Source of the DNA: CBDFLD01 sp965249005
Lineage (GTDB): Bacteria > Acidobacteriota > UBA6911
Length of the DNA stretch: 64,000 nucleotides
Direction: 5' to 3'
Assembly (NCBI GenBank): GCA_965249005.1
Contig: CBDFLD010000020.1
Span: 124,001-188,000, forward strand
In this document: positions 45,223-54,600 of the stretch, one piece after another
Position numbering within the stretch: position 1 is the stretch's first letter
How the letters are laid out: each line of letters begins with the position of its first letter
Notes under the pieces: model-generated
The model's database searches: none
What the model was told of the DNA's origin: nothing
What the model saw: only the letters and a program-made list of their open reading frames with translations
Made by a program: the position numbers and the translations under genes

Positions 45223-45396
45223 CTCATTATCTCTTATTCTGTGTCCAAGAAAACTGGGTCCGACTCAGAGCTTGTTCGGGCAATTCCTGTTATGTTGCCA
45301 AAGTAGAGGAATCAGGAAAACGGGAAGCCCGTAGTTTTTATGCTGAGTGAGCAAGAGGTTTCGGGGCAGCACTAGCTTATAGAGAGATTATAGACA

Positions 45397-47628
45397 ATGG
45401 GTCGGTATCTTCGACAGATTATGATACAGGCATCTGGGAATCCTAATATCGCCCAGGCCCACTCAGATGAGCATGGAGTGGCTTTGCCGCGTCACTTGGT
45501 TCTGGGTACGGTCGCCCTGCTGGCGCTGATGGCCGCTGGTTGCACAGCTCATGAGCCACAACCTCTGGAACAAGGCAGCCGAGTCGTAGATGTACTTCCC
45601 GCCCACCAATCGGAGAGTGGCATAGTCACCCGGAAGGAACTGGGCCTTGCCGAGGACTGGGTGCATCAGGTCGCCTCGGTCCGCAATGAGGACCCCCCGT
45701 GGTTGGATGGCTGGTTGCGCACCGCCTTACCGTTCAGTTTCCAGTATGGTGGTGAGAGCTCCTCGTCGCTTCTCAGCCAGTGGCAGTTGAACAAAGGAGA
45801 GGTGAAGGTTGAGTCCAATCGTACCTTACAGCAACTGGTCTGGAGCGACGAAGCCACAGGGCTACGACTGACCTGGGAGTTGACGCGATTTGTCAATTTT
45901 CCAGCTGCGGAGTGGGTGTTGTGGTTGGAGAATACAGGAGCCCGGGATACGCTGATCCTGGAGGATATTCAGGCGCTCGATCTCCGCTTGAACAGCCCGC
46001 AGAACAACCAGCCGTACGTTGTCCATGGAGCGTTGGGCGGTCGGAGTAAATCCGACGACCTGATGCCATTTTCCGAGGCGCTGCTGCCCTACGGTTCCGG
46101 GGCTACGCGACGAATCGAGCTGGGGTTGGCTCCCCGCCATCTTCAAGGACGCTCCGAATCGAGTAACAACCACCTACCGTTTTTCAATGTCGAGACACCG
46201 GACAACCGCGGTCTCATGGTCGGTGTCGGATGGTCGGGAATATGGAGGGCTCATCTGAATGTCACGGATACCGAGTGTCGCGTCCAGGCGGGATTGAAGG
46301 AAACCCATTTTCTGCTCCAACCCGGGGAGAAGGTGCGCACCCCCAGGATCTTGCTGGCGTTCTGGGAAGGCAAGCGGCTCCACGGCCATAACGTGTTCCG
46401 CCGGCTGCTCTACGAGCACTATGTTCCGTTGTTGCACGGCGAGCCCCAGAAACCGCTGGTGTCGGTCAACGTATGTTTCACCCACAACGGGTTTGGTACT
46501 TTTCTCCACCAGGCAAACGAGAAGGAAGTCCGCGCGCTGGCCGACCCATTCATGAGACTTGGCGCCGAGCTTTTCATTATCGACGCGGGTTGGTTTGAAG
46601 GAGCGCCGTGGCATCAGTGGCTAGGCAACTGGACTTTTTCCAGAAAGAAATATCCCAGCGGCTTCAGTGCTATTTCCAAGACTCTGGCTGAGGCCGAGGT
46701 GGAGTTTGGTCTTTGGTTCGGCCCGGAGAGAGCCAATAGCAGTGCTCCCGTCGTGCGGCAACAACCGGATTTGCTCCGACGCATTGACCGGAGCACTCAT
46801 TATACGGTTCGGATGGATCTTCCGGAGGCACGAGAATGGTTCCTCAGCCAGGTGGACAGACTCGTGCAGGAAGCGGGGCTGACTTGTTTCCGCCAGGATC
46901 TTTCCGGCACCTTCGGAGAAGAACCCGAGAATCGGAAGGGAGTTTCCGAGAGTCACCATATCGCGGGGCTCTACGAGCTTTGGGACACGATCAAGACACG
47001 GTATCCGGACATGGTGATGGAGGGCTGCTGTGGTGGCGGACGTCGGATCGACCTGGAGACGATCTCACGATTCCATTGGCATCAGAAATCGGACCGCTGG
47101 TTCGACTCGGAAAGCGATCAGTCCAGCCTTTACGGCGCGAACCTGTTTCTGCCGGGTGGGATCATCAACATCCCCACGCAAGCCACGGACGACTATGGTG
47201 CCTGGTCTGCTTTCGCGGGACAGTTCTGCCTCGGCTGGCACCCATTGGATGCGGACTTCCCGATGGAACAGGCTCGTAAACAGGTGGAGCGCTACAAACG
47301 CATTCGTCCTCTGCTCAGCGGAGACTTCTATCCCCTGACGCCGCCCTCGGTGGATCAACCATGGCTTGGCTACCAGTTCCACCGTAGCGACCTGGACGAA
47401 GGGGTCGCTCTGATTTTTCGGCGTGGCATCGTGAAACCGCTGATCCCGGTTGGCGAAAGCTTGTCCGTATCGCTGCGGGGACTGGAGCCGGATAGTCGCT
47501 ACCGGCTCCAGTTCGAGGGCTCCGGTCGTGAGCAGATAAAGAACGGTCGAGTACTGGCCGAGGCTATGGAGATCATTATTCGCGATGCTCCTGGAGCAGA
47601 GATGATTACTTATCAACGTGCGGACTAG
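45397..47628 (+). CDS. GH36-type alpha-galactosidase-like lipoprotein
   Basis: 743 residues. Lipobox MAAGC after a long N-terminus predicts an exported lipoprotein. Glycoside hydrolase clan D/GH36 motifs: IDAGWFEGAPWHQWLGNWTFSRKKYPSGF, GLWFGPE, CFRQDLSG (the probable nucleophile Asp), MEGCCGGGRRIDLE and SDRWFDSE (acid/base Asp). It is a candidate for alpha-galactoside or related sugar hydrolysis. The upstream region is bordered by the IS3 element, which could affect its promoter. Confidence 0.88.
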   Translation: MGRYLRQIMIQASGNPNIAQAHSDEHGVALPRHLVLGTVALLALMAAGCTAHEPQPLEQGSRVVDVLPAHQSESGIVTRKELGLAEDWVHQVASVRNEDPPWLDGWLRTALPFSFQYGGESSSSLLSQWQLNKGEVKVESNRTLQQLVWSDEATGLRLTWELTRFVNFPAAEWVLWLENTGARDTLILEDIQALDLRLNSPQNNQPYVVHGALGGRSKSDDLMPFSEALLPYGSGATRRIELGLAPRHLQGRSESSNNHLPFFNVETPDNRGLMVGVGWSGIWRAHLNVTDTECRVQAGLKETHFLLQPGEKVRTPRILLAFWEGKRLHGHNVFRRLLYEHYVPLLHGEPQKPLVSVNVCFTHNGFGTFLHQANEKEVRALADPFMRLGAELFIIDAGWFEGAPWHQWLGNWTFSRKKYPSGFSAISKTLAEAEVEFGLWFGPERANSSAPVVRQQPDLLRRIDRSTHYTVRMDLPEAREWFLSQVDRLVQEAGLTCFRQDLSGTFGEEPENRKGVSESHHIAGLYELWDTIKTRYPDMVMEGCCGGGRRIDLETISRFHWHQKSDRWFDSESDQSSLYGANLFLPGGIINIPTQATDDYGAWSAFAGQFCLGWHPLDADFPMEQARKQVERYKRIRPLLSGDFYPLTPPSVDQPWLGYQFHRSDLDEGVALIFRRGIVKPLIPVGESLSVSLRGLEPDSRYRLQFEGSGREQIKNGRVLAEAMEIIIRDAPGAEMITYQRAD

Positions 47629-47703
47629 GGTCTTCCCTGTCCATCGGGCATCGGACGCATTATCCTTGGAGAAGCACTGCCTCGAGAGATACAATCCTCG
47701 ACC

Positions 47704-47913
47704 ATGAAAAGAGATTCCGTTTCGCGGTGGCTGCATGCTGGCCGTCTGGACCCGGGGCGCTCCCAAGTTGAAGAGAAATCCATGGACCAGTCTGTCTCTG
47801 CAGCTGTCTTCGAAGACAAGGAGTACTGCCCTCAATGTGGCCGGGCAATGCGGCCTTTCCGGTGCAAGCTCGTCTGCGAGTGCGGCTATTTCATGAGCTG
47901 TTCGGAGTTTTGA
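47704..47913 (+). CDS. Zinc-ribbon microprotein (43-69 aa)
   Basis: The C-terminal 29 residues read CPQCGRAMRPFRCKLVCECGYFMSCSEF, a five-plus cysteine pattern (CxxC...C...CxC...C) that I recognise from small conserved proteins of several phyla. The likely start is the ATG 47782 (43 aa), because the preceding sequence does not look conserved; the upstream ATG 47704 would give 69 aa. Predicted zinc-binding, unknown function. Confidence 0.75.
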   Translation: MKRDSVSRWLHAGRLDPGRSQVEEKSMDQSVSAAVFEDKEYCPQCGRAMRPFRCKLVCECGYFMSCSEF

Positions 47914-48057
47914 GAAAGCGGTTGCCCGGCCGGCAACCGGATCGGACATCACCCGTTCACTCGGCGCAGCCTACTCGGTCCGAGCTTCTGGATAGCGAGA
48001 GGCCTCGTCGCTCCGTGGCCGCGTTGGTCGTGGCGGACCCCCGACGAGAAACACAAG

Positions 48058-48951
48058 TTGCATCAATCCCAGCCAAATCCCATTCTCCTTCTAGGCGGCA
48101 CCTCCATCATCGGCTTCAATCTGTTCCGGGCCGACCCCGGGCGCTTTCGGCCGATACGCAACCCCTTCAATACGTCTCCCGCTATTCGCGCGTGGGAACC
48201 TGTGAAGCTGGAAGACGAGCCTTCGCTGAGAGCGTTGATGCAGCGATGTCATCCTCGAGTCGTGATCCATTGTCATGCCGTGTGCGATGTTGCCAAATGT
48301 GAGGCGAACCCTGGGTGGGCAAGGCGCCTGAACGTCGAGTCGCTTCGTATGTTCCTCGAATTGCTTCCGCCGAGCGCTCGCCTGCTCTACGTCTCGTCCG
48401 ATCACGTCTTTGGCGGAGACGGCGCTTACACGGAGAGTTCGATTCCCAGCCCGATCAGCGTTTATGGTCACACACGCGTCGAGGCCGAGTGTTTGGTCGC
48501 GTCGCGTCCAAACACTCTCGTCATTCGAACCGGGTTGCCGATCGGGCCGTCAGCGGACCGGCGCTCTGGGCATTACGACTGGTTACGCTATCGCTACCAG
48601 ATGGGGCTTCCGATCACGGTGATTCGTGATGAAAGCCGATCCGTCGTGCGGGCGCATGATCTGGCACAGCGACTCATCGATTTGGCCGAAAGTGGCGTTT
48701 GCGGAGTTCGCCACCTCCCGGCCACGCAGGTGTTGTCACGGCCTGTCCTGGCTGCGCAATTGATGAAATTGCAGGGGCTGCGGGCTAGATTTCAGATTCG
48801 CGATCGCCGGAGTCTCGAAACGCCCCACCTCGGCAAGGTAGAGATCCGGACTGATTGTCGGGATCAATGGGCGAAACCGCTCCCGGCCGTGTTCCCGGCC
48901 GATGTATCGACAGCGCTTTCGTTAGCCAACCGAGCCGCGGGTCCTTTGTAG
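48058..48951 (+). CDS. RmlD-like NAD(P)-dependent reductase/epimerase
   Basis: 297 residues from TTG 48058. Rossmann start PILLLGGTSIIGFNLF, then VVIHCHAVCDVAKCEANP, LLYVSSDHVFGGDGAYTESSIPSPISVYGHTRVEAE (SSD...YGxxK with R in place of Lys after YGHT) and a C-terminal substrate-binding part. Resembles dTDP-4-dehydrorhamnose reductase or related extended SDR enzymes. It may depend on the zinc-ribbon gene upstream only by position. Confidence 0.8.
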   Translation: MHQSQPNPILLLGGTSIIGFNLFRADPGRFRPIRNPFNTSPAIRAWEPVKLEDEPSLRALMQRCHPRVVIHCHAVCDVAKCEANPGWARRLNVESLRMFLELLPPSARLLYVSSDHVFGGDGAYTESSIPSPISVYGHTRVEAECLVASRPNTLVIRTGLPIGPSADRRSGHYDWLRYRYQMGLPITVIRDESRSVVRAHDLAQRLIDLAESGVCGVRHLPATQVLSRPVLAAQLMKLQGLRARFQIRDRRSLETPHLGKVEIRTDCRDQWAKPLPAVFPADVSTALSLANRAAGPL

Positions 48952-49015
48952 CGCCTCGCATGGCCTTCGCCGGAAGGCCCTTACCCTTTGCCGTAACCCA
49001 CTCGGGCGGGAGACT

Positions 49016-49390
49016 TCACTCACCCTTCTTGGCGGTGAATTGTTGTTCATTGCCATTCGGAAGGGTGCGGGTGAGCTCGATCACTCCTTCCTTGAGTACC
49101 CCGCTGTACTGGAGCTCAAATTCGTTTTCTCGCATTTTCAAGGTGTGTTTGAAGGAGATGCTATTTCCCTCGACCTTTCCTTCCCGGACCTCGGCCTCGG
49201 TATTGTTGGGCAGCGCTACGGTGCCGGCCAAGGTTCCATTCTCCTCTTTGAAGGTGAAGGCCCATTTCTGGATGCCGCGAGGGGCTTCGATCTCTGCCAC
49301 CCATGTGCCGTTGAAGTGGTGCCCGGCCAAAGCAAGTGGGGCCAACAGGATGCATAGCGACAAAACGGCGAGAATGCTGGACTTTTTCAT
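49016..49390 (-). CDS. Small secreted protein, 124 aa
   Basis: Signal peptide (SSILAVLSLCILLAPLALAG) followed by a short beta-rich domain: GTWVAEIEAPRGIQKWAFTFKEENGTLAGTVALPNN...ELTRTLPNGNEQQFTAKK. This pattern is common to small exported proteins of Acidobacteriota, of unknown function. The gene opposes the RmlD-like gene. Confidence 0.8.
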   Translation of the reverse strand: MKKSSILAVLSLCILLAPLALAGHHFNGTWVAEIEAPRGIQKWAFTFKEENGTLAGTVALPNNTEAEVREGKVEGNSISFKHTLKMRENEFELQYSGVLKEGVIELTRTLPNGNEQQFTAKKGE

Positions 49391-49624
49391 ACGGGTCTCC
49401 TGAGTTTATCGCGCCACCCGGGACGCACGAGCAAACCTGAAGGGTCCCTGGACCCCAAAGGGTGCGCCCGTCACATTTACAAAGTGCTTTACAGCACCTA
49501 CGCCGCGCGGTGGCTTCTGTTTCACTCAGAGTATCGGTCGCGCTGGACGCACCCAAGCCATTAGTGTATTGTCGCTCCGGGTGGGCTCCAGCGTGGCCTC
49601 CCGTTGCACGGAAGGCAAATGCAG

Positions 49625-50416
49625 ATGAGCGAAGCAGCGGTTCTTTATCGGGTCGAGCGCGCGATTGGCGTTCTCACGCTCAATCGCCCCGAGAACCGCA
49701 ACAGCATGACCGCGGAGGTACTCGATGGATTCTCGGCCGCGATCGCAAGCGCGAAAGAAAACGATGCGATCCGATGCCTCGTGATCACTGGCAAGGGCAA
49801 GAGCTTCTGCGCCGGCGCTGATTTCAAATCCATGGTCCAGAGACAGGACAGTGAGCGGCCCTTGCAACCCAATGAGCGCTCCTTTGCCATGTATCGGCCC
49901 TTTCTTTCGGTGCTGGAGCTTGACATGCCCGTGATTGCAGCCCTCAATGGCCATGCCATCGGGGGCGGAATGGGGCTCGCCCTCGTGGCCGACATCCGAG
50001 TGGCCAACAGGGAAGCCAAATACGGTGCGAACTTCACCAAGCTGGGACTTCACCCTGGGATGGCAACAACGTACTTGCTACCCCGGATCGTGGGAGTCCC
50101 ACGCGCAGCTGAGCTTCTTTTGACCGGACGCATTGTCGATGGAGAGGAGGCTGCTCGGATCGGGCTTGCCAACTACGCGGTAGCAGCGGATCAGGTCTGG
50201 GACAAGGCCTGGGAACTGGCCCAGGAGGTAGCCAGCTGTGCTCCCGTCGCCAATCGCTGGACGAAACGATCCTTATATCGCAACGTGCAATGGCAGCCCT
50301 TACCGGCTGCGGAGCACGAGGCGGACCTGCAATCCAGGACGATTGAAACAGAAGACCATCAAGAAGGCGTGGCCGCCCTGCTCGAAAAACGCTCTCCAGC
50401 TTTCAAAGGGCGTTAA
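49625..50416 (+). CDS. Crotonase-fold protein lacking both catalytic glutamates
   Basis: 263 residues from ATG 49625 (an ATG two codons earlier is too close to the GGAAGG site). Fold motifs AGADFKSM and GHAIGGGMGLALVADIRVANREAKYGANFTKLGLHPG are typical of crotonases. The two hydratase glutamates are not there: GGGCELA is GGGMGLA, and the PE.xLG Glu is FTKLG. It therefore probably does not hydrate enoyl-CoA by the usual mechanism and may be an isomerase, hydrolase or binding protein. First gene of a six-gene operon. Confidence 0.85.
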   Translation: MSEAAVLYRVERAIGVLTLNRPENRNSMTAEVLDGFSAAIASAKENDAIRCLVITGKGKSFCAGADFKSMVQRQDSERPLQPNERSFAMYRPFLSVLELDMPVIAALNGHAIGGGMGLALVADIRVANREAKYGANFTKLGLHPGMATTYLLPRIVGVPRAAELLLTGRIVDGEEAARIGLANYAVAADQVWDKAWELAQEVASCAPVANRWTKRSLYRNVQWQPLPAAEHEADLQSRTIETEDHQEGVAALLEKRSPAFKGR

Positions 50417-50483
50417 AGTCTCACTGATACTATTTCTTTAACTGAAGGGGAGAAGGGGCGACGCGCCCCTGAGGTTTCCAAAC

Positions 50484-51608
50484 ATGATGCAACTGCCTCT
50501 GGCTGGAGTTCGAGTCTTTGAAATGGGCAACAACGTTGCCGGGCCCTATGCTACCTGGATTCTGGCCGAACTGGGCGCGGAGGTCATCAAGATAGAGAGG
50601 CCGGAGGGCGACGACGCCCGCAGCTGGGGACCTCCTTTCTGGAACGGTACCGCCACGACGTTTCACGCGGTCAACCGAAACAAGAAGTCCATGGCGCTGA
50701 ATCTCAAGGACGCCAAGCTCGTAGAGAAACTGCGTCGCCGCATGATCGAGGAGGGCGACGTGGTCCTGCAGAGCTTGCGGCCGGGAACCGCAGCGGCACT
50801 TGGGTTCTCCCCCGAGCCTTTGCTCGCGGAGAATCCGCGATTGATCTATTGCAACCTCCATGCCTTTGGCGCCAAGGGTCCGATGAAGGATCGTCCCGGA
50901 TACGACACCTTGATGCAAGCCTTCGGCGGCATCATGAGCATGACTGGCGAAGAGGGGAGGCCTCCGGTACGAGTCGGAGTGTCCTTGATCGATATGGGGA
51001 CGGGCATGTGGTGCGCTATTGGAATCCTGACGGCTCTGTACCGGAGAAACTCGACCGGAAAGGGTGGGATCATCGACGCTTCCCTGTTTGAAACAACGTT
51101 AGCCTGGATGACGTTGCACGCCACCGGGTTTCAGGTGACGCGAGAGGCTCCGACGCGCGGCGGAACCGCCGCCAAAGGAATCGTCCCCTATCAGGGCTAC
51201 CAATGTGCCGATGGATATCTGATCATTGCCGCTTCCAACGACCGGCTGTTTTTGAAGCTCGCGAAGGCTCTGGGACACGCGGAGTGGGCGGCCGACGACC
51301 GATTCGTGAGCAACCCTCGGCGGGTAGAAAACCGAGAAGCCCTGAACGCCATGCTCGAGGAAATTCTCATCCGGGAGCCCCGCGCGATCTGGCAAGAGAC
51401 ACTGGATGCAGCCGGTGTTCCCAACTCTCCCATCCAATCCATGGATGAAGTCCTATCTCATCCGCAGACTCGAGCATTGGGTCTGGCACAGGAGACCGAG
51501 CTGGCCGGCATCCACTCGTTTGGATTGCCGATCGCCTTGGATGGATCGCGACCGCCGCTGCGCAATGTCGCTCCTGAGCTCGGGGCCGATAACGACCGTT
51601 CATTCTAG
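50484..51608 (+). CDS. Class III CoA-transferase (CaiB/BaiF family)
   Basis: 374 residues. Family blocks LAGVRVFEMGNNVAGPYATWILAELGAEVIKIERPEGDDAR, LMQAFGGIMSMTGEEGRPPVRVGVSLIDMGTG (catalytic Asp170) and the C-terminal helices are intact. It moves CoA between carboxylic acids via an aspartyl-anhydride; likely activates a dicarboxylic or branched acid for the pathway below. 67 bp after the crotonase. Confidence 0.94.
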   Translation: MMQLPLAGVRVFEMGNNVAGPYATWILAELGAEVIKIERPEGDDARSWGPPFWNGTATTFHAVNRNKKSMALNLKDAKLVEKLRRRMIEEGDVVLQSLRPGTAAALGFSPEPLLAENPRLIYCNLHAFGAKGPMKDRPGYDTLMQAFGGIMSMTGEEGRPPVRVGVSLIDMGTGMWCAIGILTALYRRNSTGKGGIIDASLFETTLAWMTLHATGFQVTREAPTRGGTAAKGIVPYQGYQCADGYLIIAASNDRLFLKLAKALGHAEWAADDRFVSNPRRVENREALNAMLEEILIREPRAIWQETLDAAGVPNSPIQSMDEVLSHPQTRALGLAQETELAGIHSFGLPIALDGSRPPLRNVAPELGADNDRSF

Positions 51609-51624
51609 CCGGGAGGAACGACCG

Positions 51625-52419
51625 ATGCAGACCCAGTTCGAGACCCTGCTCGTCGAACGAGACGGAGATCATGTCGTTGTCGTGAAGTTGAATCGTCCCG
51701 AGGTCCACAATGCGTTGAACACACTCATGTCCACGGAGCTGCGCGAGCTATTCCGTGGGTTCTACGTGGACCAGCAAGACATCCGGTGCATCGTCTTGAC
51801 GGGAGCCGGGAAGAAGGCTTTCTGTGCCGGTGGAGACCTCAAGGAACGAAACGAGATGACAAGCGAGACTTGGCTACACCAGCACCGCATCTTCGAGCAG
51901 GAGACAATGGCCATCATGGATTGCCCTGTGCCGATCATTGCCGCGGTCAACGGAGTCGCCTTCGGCGGTGGTTGCGAGCTCGCTCTTTGTGCAGACTTCA
52001 TCTACGCGGCGCGCTCGGCCCGGTTTGCTCTTCCGGAGACAAAGCTTGGAATAATGCCGGGAAAGGGAGGAACGCAGAATTTGCCGCGGGCATGCGGGGC
52101 TCGGCGTGCGAAAGAAATCATCTTTACCGGAGACGCTTTCTTCTCGGAGGAAGCTCTGTCGTGGGGAATCGTCAACAAGGTGTGTGACGACGAGTCAATC
52201 TTGAAGGAGGCGCTCGCCACGGCGCGAAGGATCGCCGGAAACGGACCCATCTCACTGCGACAGGCAAAGAAGTCCGTCAACACCGCCACCCAGGTGGATT
52301 GGAAAACTGGGTACGCTTTCGAGATCGAAGCTTATAATCATATGGTTCCGACGGAGGATCGCCTCGAGGGGGTCCGCGCATTCAATGAAAAGCGAAAACC
52401 GGAATTCAAGGGCAGGTAA
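51625..52419 (+). CDS. Enoyl-CoA hydratase
   Basis: 264 residues from ATG 51625, GGGAGG site. Both hydratase glutamates are present in FGGGCELALCADFIYAARSARFALPETKLGIMPGKGGTQNL. The final KRKPEFKGR is common in the family. It starts 16 bp after the CoA-transferase stop, part of the same operon. Confidence 0.94.
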   Translation: MQTQFETLLVERDGDHVVVVKLNRPEVHNALNTLMSTELRELFRGFYVDQQDIRCIVLTGAGKKAFCAGGDLKERNEMTSETWLHQHRIFEQETMAIMDCPVPIIAAVNGVAFGGGCELALCADFIYAARSARFALPETKLGIMPGKGGTQNLPRACGARRAKEIIFTGDAFFSEEALSWGIVNKVCDDESILKEALATARRIAGNGPISLRQAKKSVNTATQVDWKTGYAFEIEAYNHMVPTEDRLEGVRAFNEKRKPEFKGR

Positions 52420-53371
52420 CGGAGTGGATCGCGATGTCCGTGTTCGGGAAGTCGGACCACGCGATGGTCTACAGAGCGTGGCGACCTTTTTCCCGACCGC
52501 TTCCAAGAAAGAATGGATCACCGCGGAGAGCGCTGCCGGAGTTCCCGAGATTCAGGTCTGCTCCTTCGTTCCAACCAGAGTTATCCCCCAGTTCTCGGAC
52601 AGCGCCGAGGTCGTGTCGCATTCGCTCCGGCAGCCAGGATTGACGGTTGCAGCCCTGGTGCCCAATCTAAAGGGAGCCGAGCTCGGGTTCGCGGCCGGAG
52701 TGCACAAGATGGATTTCGTGGTGTCGGCTTCCGAGAGCCACAACCAGCGCAACGTCAGGCGAACCGTGGCGGAGTCTCTCGATGAATTCCGGCGGATCTC
52801 GGAATTGCGCGACACACGAAAGGATTGGCGAGCTGTGCAGCTGAGCGGCAATATTTCGACCTCCTTCGGATGTACGATTGAAGGTCGGATCGATCCCGAG
52901 GCCGTGATCAAAATCGCCGAGGCTTACGTCCAGCATGGGGCTGACGAGCTGACGATTGCCGATACGGTAGGCTACGCGAATCCAGCCCAGGTGAAGGATG
53001 TCTTCGAGTGCCTTCAGTCGAGCTTCGACAATGTACGGTTGGCTGCCCACTTTCACGACACCCGTGGACTGGGGCTGGCCAATGTGCTGGCAGCCCTCGA
53101 TGCCGGGGTCCGGACCTTCGACGCCACCCTAGGAGGACTCGGAGGGTGCCCTTTCGCGCCGGGCGCGACGGGCAATATTGTCATGGATGACCTCGTCTTC
53201 ATGCTCGAAGCCATGGGGCTGCGCACAGGGGTTGATTTGCAGCGGCTACTTGCTCTCCGGCATGTCATTTCGAGTCGCTTGCCGGATGAGCCGCTCTACG
53301 GAGCGATTGCCAAGGCGAAACTCCCGAAGGGCTTTCACTTCGCCTCTGACACTTCCCATCGCCAGGAATAG
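52385..53371 (+). CDS. HMG-CoA lyase-like acyl-CoA lyase
   Basis: 328 residues from ATG 52385, overlapping the hydratase by 35 bp; GTG 52424 is an alternative start without overlap. HMGL/TIM-barrel motifs: REVGPRDGLQ, PNLKGAELGFAAG, DTVGYANPAQV, AAHFHDTRGLGLANVLAALDAG (metal ligands) and GLGGCPFAPGATGN with the catalytic cysteine loop. Known members cleave HMG-CoA, citramalyl-CoA or related acids; the window does not say which. Confidence 0.91.
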   Translation: MKSENRNSRAGNGVDRDVRVREVGPRDGLQSVATFFPTASKKEWITAESAAGVPEIQVCSFVPTRVIPQFSDSAEVVSHSLRQPGLTVAALVPNLKGAELGFAAGVHKMDFVVSASESHNQRNVRRTVAESLDEFRRISELRDTRKDWRAVQLSGNISTSFGCTIEGRIDPEAVIKIAEAYVQHGADELTIADTVGYANPAQVKDVFECLQSSFDNVRLAAHFHDTRGLGLANVLAALDAGVRTFDATLGGLGGCPFAPGATGNIVMDDLVFMLEAMGLRTGVDLQRLLALRHVISSRLPDEPLYGAIAKAKLPKGFHFASDTSHRQE

Positions 53372-53375
53372 TTCA

Positions 53376-54554
53376 ATGTCCGATTCAAATGCGAACATGC
53401 CGATCGAGAGGGACTACCCGGAGCTCCGGGACGCGGTAAAGAAAGTGTGTGACAAGTTTCCCGGGGAGTACTGGAGGAAACTGGAAACCACGACGGAATA
53501 TCCCAGTGCATTTGTGGATGCCATGACCGAGCACGGTTATCTGGGGGCATTGATTCCCGAGGAGTATGGAGGTGCGGGTTTGCCGTTGCGCGCCGCATCG
53601 GTGATTCTGGAGACCATTCACGATTCGGATTGCAGCGCCAGTGCTTGTCACGCACAGATGTATACCATGGGAACGCTACTGAGGCACGGGAGTCCGGAGC
53701 AGAAGGGAAAATACCTGCCCGCCATCGCCTCGGGAGAGATCCGGCTTCAGGCGTTCGGCGTCAGTGAGCCCACGACCGGTTCGGATACGACGCAGATTCG
53801 AACGCGAGCCGTTCGCGACGGCGACACCTATGTCATCAACGGCCAAAAGATCTGGACCAGCCGGGCGCTGTACTCCGATCTGATGCTGTTGCTGGCTCGC
53901 ACGACGCCGGCCGACAAGGTCCGGAAGAGAACCGAAGGAATCTCCACTTTTCTGGTCGATCTCAGAGAGGCCAAGGGCAGGGGACTGGAGATTCGTCCGA
54001 TCGACACGATGATCAATCATCACAGCACCGAAGTCTACATGGACAATCTGGTCATTGCCGCCGACAGCCTTCTCGGAGAAGAAGGGAAGGGCTTTCGTTA
54101 CATCCTGGACGGAATGAACGCGGAGCGCATCCTTCTGGGCTCGGAATGGATCGGAAACGCCCGTTACTTCATACGCAAGGCCGTGGAGTATGGAAATGAA
54201 AGGGTCGTCTTCGGCCGCCCCATCGGCCAGAATCAAGGGATTCAGTTTCCCATCGCCCGCGCGTTCGCCGAGACCGAAGCGGCCGACTTGATGGTGCGCA
54301 AGGCAGCGGCGCTCTTCGACAGCGGACTGCCTTGCGGCTCCGAGGCCAACATGTCCCGACTGTTGACTTCCGAGGCGGCCTGGAATGCGGCGGAGGCATG
54401 CTTTGAGACTTTCGGGGGGTTTGCCTTTGCTCGGGAGTACGATATCGAGCGGAAATGGCGCGAGACCAGACTGGCGCGAACAGCGCCCATCTCCACGAAT
54501 CTCGTTCTGACCTACATTGCGCAACACGTTCTTGGATTTCCACGCTCCTATTGA
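53376..54554 (+). CDS. Acyl-CoA dehydrogenase
   Basis: 392 residues from ATG 53376, 4 bp after the lyase stop. Flavin-site motifs FGVSEPTTGSDTTQIRTRAVRDGDTYVINGQKIWTS, then GEEGKGFRYILDGMNAERI and GRPIGQNQGIQFPIA. The usual catalytic Glu motif YEGT is missing: the homologous region is LARTAPISTNLVLTYIAQHVLGFPRSY, so the base would have to lie elsewhere (in several family members the base is on another helix). Confidence 0.9.
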   Translation: MSDSNANMPIERDYPELRDAVKKVCDKFPGEYWRKLETTTEYPSAFVDAMTEHGYLGALIPEEYGGAGLPLRAASVILETIHDSDCSASACHAQMYTMGTLLRHGSPEQKGKYLPAIASGEIRLQAFGVSEPTTGSDTTQIRTRAVRDGDTYVINGQKIWTSRALYSDLMLLLARTTPADKVRKRTEGISTFLVDLREAKGRGLEIRPIDTMINHHSTEVYMDNLVIAADSLLGEEGKGFRYILDGMNAERILLGSEWIGNARYFIRKAVEYGNERVVFGRPIGQNQGIQFPIARAFAETEAADLMVRKAAALFDSGLPCGSEANMSRLLTSEAAWNAAEACFETFGGFAFAREYDIERKWRETRLARTAPISTNLVLTYIAQHVLGFPRSY

Positions 54555-54600
54555 TCGTTCTTGACCTTGGGCCCGAACAACCAGAAAGGAAGTATCCCCG

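Larger units (their letters stand above)
43857..45267 (-). mobile_element. IS3-family insertion sequence (about 1411 bp)
   Basis: Ends were set by inverted repeats: left TGTAGCGCACCCGGTT.CCTTGGACACA, right (complement) TGAGTCGGACCCAGTTTTCTTGGACACA. A direct 14-bp match GAGCTTGTTCGGGC flanks the element (43843-43856 and 45268-45281). IS3 elements normally leave 3-5 bp duplications, so the longer match is unexpected. Two overlapping reading frames are intact. Confidence 0.9.
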
